From positions 496,001 through 560,000 of the forward strand of contig NZ_CP042436.1 of NCBI RefSeq assembly GCF_007971025.1: a stretch of 64,000 bases of DNA. Direction: 5' to 3'. Below are positions 33,605 through 42,196 of the stretch, one piece after another (positions within the stretch are counted from its first letter, which is position 1; each line of letters opens with the position of its first letter). The DNA is from Mucilaginibacter ginsenosidivorans. Its GTDB lineage: Bacteria; Bacteroidota; Bacteroidia; Sphingobacteriales; Sphingobacteriaceae. The notes under the pieces are model-generated. The model made no database searches and was not told the DNA's origin. It worked only from the letters and a program-made list of their open reading frames with translations. Both the position numbers and the translations under genes were made by a program.

Positions 33605-34468
33605 ATGAAAAAAATTATTTTATCGCTATTCGCAATACTTTCATTATTGGGTGCATTTGGACAGGAGAAGGACCTTGGGAAAATTGCAGATAGTATAAAA
33701 AGCGAGGGCGTAGCCCTTTACAAATCCGAATGGGCGTCCTGGTACGGAACTGATATTTTTACAGAAAAATGCCAGGCAAGAAGAGCAATTGCCGGCGGAT
33801 ATATTTCATACGATACGGGCGAAGCTTTGGTTAACGTCTTCTTTTCAAAAGGGCCCGAGCCAAAAATTTTATCGACGATCACATTCGGCTATGGCTTTGA
33901 TCCAAAGGAGTATAAATTAGACACGGCGAACAGGGATTTTTCAAATCCCGAAAAGGAACTATACACGATCAGGCAAAACGCGATAGCCAGGATCAACAAG
34001 GACACACTTTTTAAAACGTATAGCAACACCGAGCTGAACCCCGTTCCGCTTATCCGAAACGGCGTAAAAAAAGTATATGTTCTGACCGGAACCGACGCGA
34101 CCGGCGTAGTGCTTTTTGGGAATGATTACCGGGTCGATTTTGATGACAACAACAATGTAACTTCAGTCAAAAAATTACACAAGGGATTGATCCCTGCCAG
34201 GTTCAGCAACGATACGTCAAAACAAACGCAGATCCAACTGGCTTCGATGCATACGCACCTGCCAAAATATGATCAATTTATCACATCAACCGACATTTGC
34301 ACGCTGATGTTATATGAAAAATTCACAACCTGGAATCAATGTGTCGTCATGTCAAAAAATTACACGTCCATTTGGGATTGTAAAAGAAATCAATTGATCA
34401 TTTTGACAACCGAAGCATGGAAAAAAATGAATCCGTTGAAAAATGCTCTTGAAAATAATTCACATTAA
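33605..34468 (+). CDS. Secreted hypothetical protein
   Basis: The 287-residue protein has a signal peptide (IILSLFAILSLLGAFGQ). The mature region contains SEWASWYGTDIF near 38-49, IAGGYISYDTGEALVNVFFS near 62-81 and a C-terminal segment with MSKNYTSIWDCKRNQLIILT. It contains a few Cys residues that could pair. No family is recognised. It ends nine bases before the phosphatase-like gene. Confidence 0.72.
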   Translation: MKKIILSLFAILSLLGAFGQEKDLGKIADSIKSEGVALYKSEWASWYGTDIFTEKCQARRAIAGGYISYDTGEALVNVFFSKGPEPKILSTITFGYGFDPKEYKLDTANRDFSNPEKELYTIRQNAIARINKDTLFKTYSNTELNPVPLIRNGVKKVYVLTGTDATGVVLFGNDYRVDFDDNNNVTSVKKLHKGLIPARFSNDTSKQTQIQLASMHTHLPKYDQFITSTDICTLMLYEKFTTWNQCVVMSKNYTSIWDCKRNQLIILTTEAWKKMNPLKNALENNSH

Positions 34469-34477
34469 TATTTCCCT

Positions 34478-34792
34478 TTGCCCAATCTCCTCTTTATCTG
34501 CAGCAAAAACCAATGGCGCAGCCCGACGGCCGAACTTTTGTTTAAAAACCATCCTGTTCATAAAGCACGTTCCGCCGGAACAAGCGATAAGGCGCGTATC
34601 CGTGTCAGCCAGAAATTGATTGATTGGGCCGATGTGATATTTTTCATGGAGCGCCGGCATAAGGAAATGGTCGCAGAACGTTTTGGCTTGGCCGGCAAAA
34701 AAATCATCGTTTTGGACATTGAAGATGATTACCCGTTTAACGACCCGGAGCTTATCGGCATCCTGAAATCGGCCCTGATCGACTATCTGTAG
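34478..34792 (+). CDS. Low-molecular-weight protein-tyrosine-phosphatase-like protein
   Basis: The 104-residue protein starts at TTG and reads LLFICSKNQWRSPTAE, giving the Cys-x5-Arg phosphate loop (CSKNQWR) of LMW phosphatases. A likely general acid sits in the C-terminal DIEDDYPFNDPEL. It is shorter than typical LMW-PTPs (about 150), as in a compact bacterial subfamily. It probably dephosphorylates a protein or small phosphate ester in the cytoplasm. The substrate is unknown. Confidence 0.83.
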   Translation: MPNLLFICSKNQWRSPTAELLFKNHPVHKARSAGTSDKARIRVSQKLIDWADVIFFMERRHKEMVAERFGLAGKKIIVLDIEDDYPFNDPELIGILKSALIDYL

Positions 34793-34812
34793 ACTTTTCT
34801 TACTTTTGCGAC

Positions 34813-35034
34813 ATGGAACAAACAGAGCAAAAACAACAATTGAAACAGGTACAATTTATTTTCTGGCTAAACCTGGCCTTGGCGCTGTTTTCGTTTTCGA
34901 TATTTATCAAATCTCTCAACAGCGATATCTCGTGGAAAATGATCTGTTCAGGCGCCGGCTTTGTGCTGTTGCTTGGGCTGACAACGGCTCTTTTTTTCAG
35001 GATGATGAAGCTCCGTAAGACGGTGAAGGACTGA
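34813..35034 (+). CDS. Small two-helix membrane protein
   Basis: The 73-residue protein has two predicted transmembrane helices near residues 13-33 and 43-63 and a basic C-terminus (MMKLRKTVKD). TACTTTTG (34801-34808) lies four bases before the ATG, so it has its own promoter with a near-leaderless start. No family is recognised. An intrinsic terminator follows at 35166. Confidence 0.65.
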   Translation: MEQTEQKQQLKQVQFIFWLNLALALFSFSIFIKSLNSDISWKMICSGAGFVLLLGLTTALFFRMMKLRKTVKD

Positions 35035-35165
35035 ATCCACGCACAAATATCACTGGATGTTAATATGTTAATAGATTTATATTGAATAAAACTTAAACTG
35101 CCAGTAAATTTATATTGTCAGTTAAAGTTACTTCTATTGTTTGTTTGGATTGGTTAAATTTCAGG

Positions 35166-35200
35166 TCAGCCGGAGCTAAAAACTCCGGCTGATTTTTTTT
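35166..35200 (+). terminator. Intrinsic terminator
   Basis: TCAGCCGGAG and CTCCGGCTGA form a 10-base stem around a CTAAAAA loop, followed by eight T residues. It lies 131 bases beyond the small membrane protein gene; the stretch between is A/T-rich with no gene. Confidence 0.9.
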
Positions 35201-35245
35201 ATCCCCTGTCTAACTTTGCCGTTCACTGACAGGGAAATCGCTTTC

Positions 35246-35370
35246 AAAGCAGGAGGCTCCTATGGAGCCTATAAATGTTTTATTTTTGTGCTATAAACAG
35301 GTAGTCCCTCCGGAACTATTTGGCTGTTATGACACAACTCCATTGGAGCCGCCTGTTTATAGTATAAATA
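35246..35370. repeat. Multi-hairpin intergenic repeat, copy B
   Basis: It repeats copy A (27795): GGCTCC-TAT-GGAGCC, then CTATAAACAGGTAGTCCC with CCGGAACTA, then CTCCATTGGAG and GCCTGTTTATAG. The left outer arm has drifted (AAAGCAGGAGGCTCC). No gene lies inside. Confidence 0.72.
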
Positions 35371-35458
35371 AGTTCGATACGAGCCTCCTGATAATCGCTA
35401 TAAATATTAAAAGTGATTTCCTTGTATTCACTACTCACTATTCACCATTCACAATTCG

Positions 35459-35466
35459 TAATTTTG
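35459..35466 (+). promoter_or_regulatory. -7 promoter element before the zinc-ribbon gene
   Basis: TAATTTTG lies four bases before the ATG at 35471. Degenerate CACTATTCACCATTCAC repeats lie directly upstream, where a -33 box would be. Confidence 0.5.
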
Positions 35467-35470
35467 CCGT

Positions 35471-35785
35471 ATGAGCCAGGTAAGCGAGATCAGGTGTCCG
35501 CATTGCGGGGAATGGACCATGTGGCAGGGTCATATCGACGACCGCTGCATCAGTTGCGGCGAGTTCCTGGAGACGCGCCGTTTCTCGCTGGAAGTTGAGA
35601 AAAGGATCACCCGCGAACTGAAAAAGGACGATGATTATTTTGCCCCAAAACCTACCGACAGCCCCGAAAAAAGATGGTTCAAATCCATGTTCAATTCATT
35701 TCGCTGGGGAGTTTATTATGTGCAGCTGGCATTGTTTACCTTTATTACCATCGTTTTACTCATCATAAGCTTGCTGGCAGGCTAA
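35471..35785 (+). CDS. Zinc-ribbon membrane protein, paralogue 1
   Basis: The 104-residue protein has an N-terminal zinc ribbon (CPHCGEW, then CISCGEFLE, two CxxC pairs about 15 residues apart), a charged middle (EKRITRELKKDDDYFAPKP) and one C-terminal transmembrane helix near 78-102. The gene at 35872 encodes a clear paralogue of the same length. No known function. It has a near-leaderless promoter of its own. Confidence 0.78.
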   Translation: MSQVSEIRCPHCGEWTMWQGHIDDRCISCGEFLETRRFSLEVEKRITRELKKDDDYFAPKPTDSPEKRWFKSMFNSFRWGVYYVQLALFTFITIVLLIISLLAG

Positions 35786-35871
35786 ACCTTTCTGAAAAAA
35801 AATGCCCTGTATTTTTTGAACTTATCAGGTTTTTTTATCGTAAATTTGATATACACCAATTATTTATTTTT

Positions 35872-36186
35872 ATGAGCGGGGTTAGCGAAATCAAGTGCCC
35901 GCATTGCGGGGAATGGACCACCAGTCATGGTCGTCATGATGATAAGTGTGCGGGCTGCGGAGGATACCTTGAACCTCATCGTTTCTCGCGTGAGGCCGAA
36001 GTCAGGATAAAAAAAGAAAATCCGCGTAAAGCAGACTACTTTGCCATTAAGCCTTCCGACGGTCCTTTTATGCGCGAAGTAAAGGGCTTCCTGAATGCTT
36101 TTGGCTGGATCGTGTTTTATTCGGAGATAGCTTTTTATGCTTGTGTAACCGGGGTTATCCTGATACTTGGCATTATTGCCGGTTAA
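35872..36186 (+). CDS. Zinc-ribbon membrane protein, paralogue 2
   Basis: The 104-residue protein shares CPHCGEWTT, CAGCGGYLEPHRFSREAE and the DYFAIKPSDGP segment with paralogue 1, and has the same C-terminal membrane helix. The inner ATG is chosen because it gives the paralogue's exact length; the frame upstream runs through the end of the first copy. The TAA is followed at once by the ATG of the next membrane gene. Tandem duplication is evident; function is unknown. Confidence 0.8.
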   Translation: MSGVSEIKCPHCGEWTTSHGRHDDKCAGCGGYLEPHRFSREAEVRIKKENPRKADYFAIKPSDGPFMREVKGFLNAFGWIVFYSEIAFYACVTGVILILGIIAG

Positions 36187-36561
36187 ATGAGGACACTGCT
36201 TAATCCGTGGTTCGTTGCAGGTTGTGTTATTTGGGTTATCGTATATTCATTCCGCAGGCTGGCTCATCCTGTTCCGTGGATAAACGGCTATGTCGATGAT
36301 TTTTTCGCCGTACCCGTTATTGCCAATCTGAGCCTGTGGTTCATGCGCGGTGCGGTTATACGCAGTAACTACTACGTCCTTTCCGCCTGGAAGGTCACAT
36401 TCATCGTCATTTATGTTAGCCTGGTATTTGAAGTATTGCTTCCTGCATTCTCCAAAACTTATACCGGGGATTGGGTGGACGCATTGCTATATGCTATCGG
36501 CGGCGTTTTTTTTTATTTTGTGATGAACAAACCTGCTTTGAGCAAAAAGCCGAAAGCATAA
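36187..36561 (+). CDS. Small integral membrane protein (VanZ-like topology)
   Basis: The 124-residue protein has three to four hydrophobic helices near residues 8-22, 38-52, 70-90 and 97-113, with ADWVDALLYAIGG-like end motif (GDWVDALLYAIGGVFFYFV). It starts directly after paralogue 2. A VanZ-like fold is suggested by the conserved Asp-Tyr-Gly pattern but not proven. A long inverted repeat follows the stop. Confidence 0.65.
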   Translation: MRTLLNPWFVAGCVIWVIVYSFRRLAHPVPWINGYVDDFFAVPVIANLSLWFMRGAVIRSNYYVLSAWKVTFIVIYVSLVFEVLLPAFSKTYTGDWVDALLYAIGGVFFYFVMNKPALSKKPKA

Positions 36562-36621
36562 AGCTGAAAGCAATGCCATGTTTCAGAGCTTTCTGCTTTA
36601 GTCTTTATGCTTTTAGCTTTT
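36545..36621. terminator. Imperfect inverted repeat between convergent genes
   Basis: AAAAGCCGAAAGCATAAAG on the left pairs with CTTTATGCTTTTAGCTTTT on the right around a central AGC/GCT stem. It lies between convergent genes and can act as a bidirectional terminator. The left arm overlaps the last codons of the gene ending at 36561. Confidence 0.65.
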
Positions 36622-36622
36622 C

Positions 36623-38155
36623 CTATTGCACTTTCTTAAAATCATACGGGTCGTACTCTACGAAATCAGCCACTTTAACCCGCACGCTGGCAACTTTACC
36701 ATTTTCGACCGTGAACGGGAACACTGCCTTGCCCAATACCGGGTCGGAAAAGGTGACATAAAAGCGGTTGCCGCCAAGCGGCTGTAGTTTAGCGTACATT
36801 TTAGGGTGATGTTCAAAACGCATCTCCAGGTCGTTGTTGGCGCCTTGGGTCACGGTCATACTGCCGTACAGGTCGTTCTCATATTTCCCGGTGTATTGTA
36901 CGGCGGGCAGTTGAGGCAGCCTGTTCATCAGTACCGTATCGCGCAACATTTTATCCTTCTTCTGTTCATCAGCCTGCTGTGCCTTGAAATAAGACAGGTA
37001 CTTGCTGCTGTAATCGCTGAAGGGCTTATTTAGGTAAGCATCCATAATGTCCCATTTCAGCGCCTCAAAAAATTCGTTCTGATCGGTATTCGTCAATATC
37101 ACAATTCCCAGCTGATCATTAGGTAATAGCGTAACAGAGGTAAGATACCCATTTACGCCGCCGGTATGCATTACCACTTTATGGTTGTTGTAGTACTGCA
37201 GCGCCCAACCCAGTCCATACAGCAGGTAGCTTGAGCTACCGTCGGGATTGGTTGTGGTACCTACCACGTCCTGCGGCTGGCGCGTCGCCTCTATCGCTGC
37301 GGCGGGTATCACCTGGCGCGGCCCAACCTTGCCGTTGTTCAGCAGCGCCATTACCCATTTGCTCATATCGTTTACTGACGAACTGATGGCACCCGCCGGT
37401 GCCAGGCCATCTATCTGCGCATAGGATATTGCCTTTAACTGCCCGTTAACCAGCGTATGCGGTACCGTGCGGTTTATCGATCGCATGATATCGGCGCTGA
37501 GCGCAACCGTATTGCCCATGCCCAGCGGCGCGAATATGTTTTCCCTTAAATAAGTTTCCCAGGGTTTACCAGTAACCACGGGTATGATCTGGCCGGCAGT
37601 TAAAAAAGCCGAATTGGTATACCCCCAGGTTGTGCGGAAGGGATAAATAGCTTTCACATGGCTCATTTTTTCCATCACCTGCTCGCGTGTAAGGTCGGTG
37701 TTGTAAAATGTAAAATCACCCTGGAAAGTGCGAAAGCCTATGCGGTGGCACAGCAGGTCGCGGATGACGGCCTCCTGGCTTGCAAACTGGTTATCCAGTT
37801 TCCACTGCGGCAGGTATTTATTCACCTTATCATCCAGCGAAAGTTTTCCCTGTACTTGTAGCATGGCCAGGGCAGTTGCTGTAAACGCCTTGGTATTGCT
37901 GCCGATCATGAACAGCGTATTTTCGTCCACCCTGTTGTTCAGGCCAAGCTCCTTAATGCCATAGCCCTTCATTTTTATCACTTTGCCGTCTTTAACTATG
38001 CAAATAGCCGCACCTGGTATCCGCCAGTTGGTAAGCGCTTTGTTGATATAAGTATCCAGGCTATCGCTGATGAACTTACTGCGGTCGGCATGCTGTGCAC
38101 TGGCGGCTGATGTAACGATAATAATACCTGCGAGCAGGATCCATAGTTTTTTCAT
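36623..38155 (-). CDS. Class C beta-lactamase-like serine hydrolase
   Basis: The 510-residue protein has a signal peptide (LWILLAGIIIVTSAASAQ) and a beta-lactamase/PBP-like domain: the SxxK motif SNTK near residue 86, YxN as YTN near 178 and HTGG near 340. The C-terminal 120 residues form a DUF3471-like lipocalin-type domain. Such enzymes act as esterases or D-amino-acid peptidases rather than true beta-lactamases. It converges on the VanZ-like gene. Confidence 0.92.
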   Translation of the reverse strand: MKKLWILLAGIIIVTSAASAQHADRSKFISDSLDTYINKALTNWRIPGAAICIVKDGKVIKMKGYGIKELGLNNRVDENTLFMIGSNTKAFTATALAMLQVQGKLSLDDKVNKYLPQWKLDNQFASQEAVIRDLLCHRIGFRTFQGDFTFYNTDLTREQVMEKMSHVKAIYPFRTTWGYTNSAFLTAGQIIPVVTGKPWETYLRENIFAPLGMGNTVALSADIMRSINRTVPHTLVNGQLKAISYAQIDGLAPAGAISSSVNDMSKWVMALLNNGKVGPRQVIPAAAIEATRQPQDVVGTTTNPDGSSSYLLYGLGWALQYYNNHKVVMHTGGVNGYLTSVTLLPNDQLGIVILTNTDQNEFFEALKWDIMDAYLNKPFSDYSSKYLSYFKAQQADEQKKDKMLRDTVLMNRLPQLPAVQYTGKYENDLYGSMTVTQGANNDLEMRFEHHPKMYAKLQPLGGNRFYVTFSDPVLGKAVFPFTVENGKVASVRVKVADFVEYDPYDFKKVQ

Positions 38156-38241
38156 AACAGATGATTAATTTGCGGCGTGTTAAATTACTAATTTAACCGA
38201 AAAATTATTCTCAAATTAACTGAACTATTAAATCAAATTAA

Positions 38242-40440
38242 ATGAAAACCAGGTTTTATTATCCCGGAGCGGCTTTCGTGGCGCTTGCCATGTTGCTGTT
38301 TTTTGGCGGCGAAGCAAGAGCCCAGCGGGGCGGCATCAACTGGGCCAAAGACGGTTACCAGTATTATCGGGCCGGCCGCGACGGCGGCATCGATGAGTTT
38401 GATACCCGCGATTCGGCCAAAAAAACGACAGTCATTACCAAAGAGATGCTTACCCCGGCAGGGAAGCCGGCACTTACCGTAAGCGGCTTTAGTTTTACCG
38501 ACGACGGCAGCAAAGTATTGATCTTCACCAACACTAAACGGGTATGGCGCTATAATACCCGCGGCGATTATTGGGTGTACGACATCAACGCCAAAACACT
38601 GAAACAGTTAGGCATCGGCAAGCCCGAATCATCATTGATGTTTGCCAAAATTTCGCCCGATGGCAGCAAAGCTGCCTATGTAAGCGAGCATAATCTTTAC
38701 GTCGAGGATCTCGCATCAGGCAGTATTAAACCCCTGACTACCGACGGCACATCGCGGTTGATCAACGGCACATTCGACTGGGCCTACGAGGAAGAATTTG
38801 ATTGCCGCGACGGCTTTCGCTGGTCGCCCGACAGCAGGCTGATAGCCTACTGGCAGATAGATGCCCGTAAGATCAAAAATTACCTGATGCTGAACACAAC
38901 AGATTCTATCTATCCCTTCACCGTACCGGTTGAATACCCGGTGGCGGGCGAGGACCCAAGTTCGGCTAAGGTGGGTGTGGTGGATATCAGCTCCGCATCA
39001 ACCAAATGGATCGATGTTCCGGGCGACAATGTGCAGCATTACATCCCGCGTATGGAATGGACCACCAATTCCAACGAGATCATCCTGGAGCAGCTGAACC
39101 GCGCGCAGAATGAAAGCCGGATCTTCGTTGGAAACGTTTCGAACGGCACTACGCATCTGATACATACAGAAACCGATAAAGCCTGGATAGACGGGAAATC
39201 ACGCTGGAACGGGGGCAACCCCGTTGGCTGGGATTGGCTGAAAGACGGAAAATCGTTTATCTGGGTTAGTGAAAAAGACGGCTGGCGTCATATCTACCGC
39301 ATTACCACTGAGGGTAAGGAAAGCCTGATCACCAAAGGCGACTATGATATGATCAGCCTGAACTGTGTTGACGAAAAGGACGGTTTTGTGTATTTCACTG
39401 CTTCGCCCGAAAATGCCACCCAGGCCTATCTTTACAGGGTAAAGCTGAACGGTTCGAGCAAAAAACCCGAAATGGTTACCCCTGCCGGGTTGCCGGGTAC
39501 GCATAGCTATACCATATCGCCAAACGGTAAGATAGCGATGCATATTTTCTCTAACAGCTATACCCCATACCAAAACGAGGTGGTTAGCCTGCCGGATAAC
39601 AAACACATTAGCGGCACTGTACCTCATTTGAACACCGACGCCAAAAACAAACCGGTATTCTTTAAAGTAAAAACTGAGGACGGGATCGAAATGGACGGCT
39701 GGATGGTAAAACCGACCAACTTCGATTCGACCAAAAAATACCCGGTAGTATTCACGGTTTACGCAGAACCTGCCGGGCAAACGGTTGTCGACCGCTACGG
39801 TGTTGGCCGTAACGGCTTGTACGTTGGCAATATGACCGATGACGGGTATATTTACATGGCCATTGAAGGCCGTGGTGCCCCGGCCCCTAAAGGCGCTGCC
39901 TGGCGCAAGGCGATCTATAAAAATATTGGCATCATCAACATTCGCGACCAGGCCATGGGCGCAAAGGAAATATTAAAATGGCCATTTGTTGATTCTTCCC
40001 GGATTGCGGTACATGGCTGGAGCGGCGGCGGCTCAACGACCCTTAACCTGCTTTTCCAATACCCGGATATTTATAAAACCGGTATTGCCGTGGCAGCGGT
40101 GGGTTGGCAATTATCATACGACAACATTTACCAGGAACGTTATATGGGCGTGCCGACAGACGAAGCGGGCCGCGAACCATTTATCAAAGGCTCCCCGGTA
40201 ACCTACGCCAAAAACCTGCGCGGGAATTTGCTATACATCCACGGAACGGGAGACGATAATGTGCATTATCGTAACGCGGAGTTACTGATCAACGAACTGG
40301 TAAAATACAACCGGCAATTCCAGCTGATGTCGTACCCTAACCGCACGCACGGGATATTTGAAGGGCCGGGTACAACCCTGCACCTGCACACACTGTTTAC
40401 GCAATACCTGAAGGAGCATTGCCCCCCGGGAGGAAGATAA
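38242..40440 (+). CDS. S9-family prolyl oligopeptidase (dipeptidyl peptidase IV type)
   Basis: The 732-residue protein has a signal peptide (FVALAMLLFFGGEARAQ), an N-terminal DPPIV beta-propeller (WAYEEEFDCRDGFRWSPD is the usual Glu motif, near 180) and a C-terminal alpha/beta hydrolase domain. The catalytic Ser is in HGWSGGGS near 595, Asp in GTGDDNVHY near 675 and His in NRTHGI near 705. It removes X-Pro dipeptides from peptides outside the cytoplasm. A bidirectional terminator follows, separating it from ssb. Confidence 0.95.
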   Translation: MKTRFYYPGAAFVALAMLLFFGGEARAQRGGINWAKDGYQYYRAGRDGGIDEFDTRDSAKKTTVITKEMLTPAGKPALTVSGFSFTDDGSKVLIFTNTKRVWRYNTRGDYWVYDINAKTLKQLGIGKPESSLMFAKISPDGSKAAYVSEHNLYVEDLASGSIKPLTTDGTSRLINGTFDWAYEEEFDCRDGFRWSPDSRLIAYWQIDARKIKNYLMLNTTDSIYPFTVPVEYPVAGEDPSSAKVGVVDISSASTKWIDVPGDNVQHYIPRMEWTTNSNEIILEQLNRAQNESRIFVGNVSNGTTHLIHTETDKAWIDGKSRWNGGNPVGWDWLKDGKSFIWVSEKDGWRHIYRITTEGKESLITKGDYDMISLNCVDEKDGFVYFTASPENATQAYLYRVKLNGSSKKPEMVTPAGLPGTHSYTISPNGKIAMHIFSNSYTPYQNEVVSLPDNKHISGTVPHLNTDAKNKPVFFKVKTEDGIEMDGWMVKPTNFDSTKKYPVVFTVYAEPAGQTVVDRYGVGRNGLYVGNMTDDGYIYMAIEGRGAPAPKGAAWRKAIYKNIGIINIRDQAMGAKEILKWPFVDSSRIAVHGWSGGGSTTLNLLFQYPDIYKTGIAVAAVGWQLSYDNIYQERYMGVPTDEAGREPFIKGSPVTYAKNLRGNLLYIHGTGDDNVHYRNAELLINELVKYNRQFQLMSYPNRTHGIFEGPGTTLHLHTLFTQYLKEHCPPGGR

Positions 40441-40467
40441 GTTGACGAAATATCGAATAATGTATAG

Positions 40468-40491
40468 AAAAGGCCCCGGAAGGGGCTTTTT
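40468..40491. terminator. Bidirectional intrinsic terminator between an S9 peptidase gene and ssb
   Basis: AAAAGGCCCC-GGAA-GGGGCTTTTT folds with one G.T pair, giving a T-run on each strand. It suits both convergent genes. Confidence 0.9.
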
Positions 40492-40516
40492 CATTGGATA
40501 TGGTTTGGGTTCCCTT

Positions 40517-40945
40517 TTAAAAAGGAAGATCATCTGCCGAAGCAATGGAGCCGCTGACATCTTTATCAGGCTGGCTTTTCCCGGCTTGGCGCGGTGGCCC
40601 TTCCTGCTCAAAATCGCTTTTACGTCCAAGCATGGTAAAGTTCTCGGCCACAACTTCGGTTGTATATTTTTTAACGCCTTCTTTGTCTTCGAACGAACGT
40701 GTCCTAAGCTTTCCTTCAATATACACCAATTTACCCTTTTGGAGGTATTTGGTGGCCAGCTCGGCAAGGCCGCGCCACATCACAATGTTATGCCATTCGG
40801 TTTGTTCAACCTTCTGGCCGTCTTTGTTAAATGTTTCTGAAGTTGCTAATGGGAAACTGGTTACTGATACGCCGCCTTCTAAATATCTCAGTTCAGGGTC
40901 TTTTCCTAAGTGACCGATCAGGATCACCTTGTTTATTCCGGACAT
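40517..40945 (-). CDS. ssb: Single-stranded DNA-binding protein
   Basis: The 142-residue protein has the OB fold start SGINKVILIGHLGKDPELRY, central TEWHNIVMWRGLAELATKYLQKG and the ending ADDLPF, the acidic tip that recruits partner proteins. It coats ssDNA during replication and repair. It lies downstream of mutY on the same strand, about 25 bases apart, so the two may be co-transcribed as in other Bacteroidota. Confidence 0.95.
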   Translation of the reverse strand: MSGINKVILIGHLGKDPELRYLEGGVSVTSFPLATSETFNKDGQKVEQTEWHNIVMWRGLAELATKYLQKGKLVYIEGKLRTRSFEDKEGVKKYTTEVVAENFTMLGRKSDFEQEGPPRQAGKSQPDKDVSGSIASADDLPF

Positions 40946-40970
40946 GTTGTAAATTAATATAAAAATTAAT

Positions 40971-42023
40971 TTACAAATTAAAAAAATTATTTAGAAATAA
41001 AAAAATGATTTTTGGCATAGCCATGTTTTTTAAGTTTTTTATTCCGGTACGGAGCCACCCCGACTGATATTTTATTTCTCCCCCTGCGGGTTCTATTTGA
41101 ATAAACTGGGCATGAATATGCTGATGGGTCAGTATGTGTTTCTTCGGTCTGGACGCACCGACCATAACAATATTTTTACCAAAAGCCGCTGCCGTTGCCG
41201 GCATATTCATAATTTCCTGCGGTGTCAGATAACCGGCGGTCTCTATCAGCGGCAGGTCGTACATGTTTGCCCAAATGTCTTCCTCGCCCCGCTTGTTCAT
41301 CAGTAAAGTATCGCCGTCGGTTATTAAAAAATAATTGAAGAAACGCTCGCGTATTTTCACTGTCTTCAATTTTTGAGGCAGGATCGACACTTTATTATGC
41401 TGCAAGGCATAACATCCATTTCGCAGCGGACAAACGGCGCAATCCGGGTTTTTCGGCTTGCAAAGCATCGCCCCAAACTCCATTACGGCCTGGTTATGCA
41501 AACCGGCATGGTCTTTATCCAAAACTTCGTCGGCCACCTGCTGGAAAAGCTTCTTTCCCTTGTTCGAGTTGATGGGTTCCTCAATGCCAAAGTATCGCGC
41601 CAGTACGCGGTAAACGTTACCGTCTACAACGGCCCTCGGCTCGTCCGAGGAAAAGGAGGATATAGCGGCGGCGGTATAACCGCCTATACCTTTTAGTTTG
41701 ATCAGCTCGGTATAGGCCACCGGGAATTCACCTCCATACTGCCCAACAACCTGCCGGGCTGTTTTGAGCATATTCCTCCCCCGCGAATAGTAGCCGAGCC
41801 CCTGCCATAGCTTTAGTATCTCATCTTCGTGTGCCGCTGCGAAAGATATTACATCCGGATATTTTTCCAGGAAACGATAAAAATAGGGCATGCCCTGCTC
41901 CACGCGGGTCTGTTGTAAAATAATTTCGGAAAGCCATATCACATAGGCGTTTGCAGTATCGCGCCAGGGTAAAGCGCGTTTATTTTTTTGGTACCATTGA
42001 ACCAGTTCGGCAGAAAAATCCAT
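40971..42023 (-). CDS. mutY: A/G-specific adenine glycosylase
   Basis: The 350-residue protein has the MutY catalytic Glu in WLSEIILQQTRVEQ near residue 37, a helix-hairpin-helix (LKGIGGYTAAAISSF near 110) with the Asp in VVDGNVYRVLA near 135, and a 4Fe-4S cluster loop CKPKNPDCAVCPLRNGC near 190-206 with the exact C-x6-C-x2-C-x5-C spacing. A C-terminal NUDIX-like 8-oxoG-recognition domain follows. It removes A opposite 8-oxoG. TACATTTG (reverse strand, 42028-42035) lies four bases before the ATG with TTG 22 bases further up. Confidence 0.96.
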   Translation of the reverse strand: MDFSAELVQWYQKNKRALPWRDTANAYVIWLSEIILQQTRVEQGMPYFYRFLEKYPDVISFAAAHEDEILKLWQGLGYYSRGRNMLKTARQVVGQYGGEFPVAYTELIKLKGIGGYTAAAISSFSSDEPRAVVDGNVYRVLARYFGIEEPINSNKGKKLFQQVADEVLDKDHAGLHNQAVMEFGAMLCKPKNPDCAVCPLRNGCYALQHNKVSILPQKLKTVKIRERFFNYFLITDGDTLLMNKRGEEDIWANMYDLPLIETAGYLTPQEIMNMPATAAAFGKNIVMVGASRPKKHILTHQHIHAQFIQIEPAGGEIKYQSGWLRTGIKNLKNMAMPKIIFLFLNNFFNL

Positions 42024-42138
42024 CCCTCAAATGTAATTGGATGGCAGCGAATTGTACCAAAAATGTAACGTTTACGTTTAAAATGCGGTCAGGGCAAAAA
42101 AAATCCGTTAATTATTTCAATCTTTGGTTATAAACCAA

Positions 42139-42146
42139 TACTTTTG
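42139..42146 (+). promoter_or_regulatory. -7 promoter element of the HU gene
   Basis: TACTTTTG matches TAnnTTTG, 50 bases before the HU ATG, and leads an operon that probably includes the TPR gene. Confidence 0.45.
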
Positions 42147-42196
42147 CAACCCCAAAACAGTTAAGTATTTACAAAAATTAATAAAGAAAATCTGAT

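Noticed and set aside
35035-35165. A small RNA ending at the terminator at 35166-35200.
   Set aside because: No promoter box of the TAnnTTTG form is present between 35035 and 35165, so the terminator most simply serves the gene ending at 35034.
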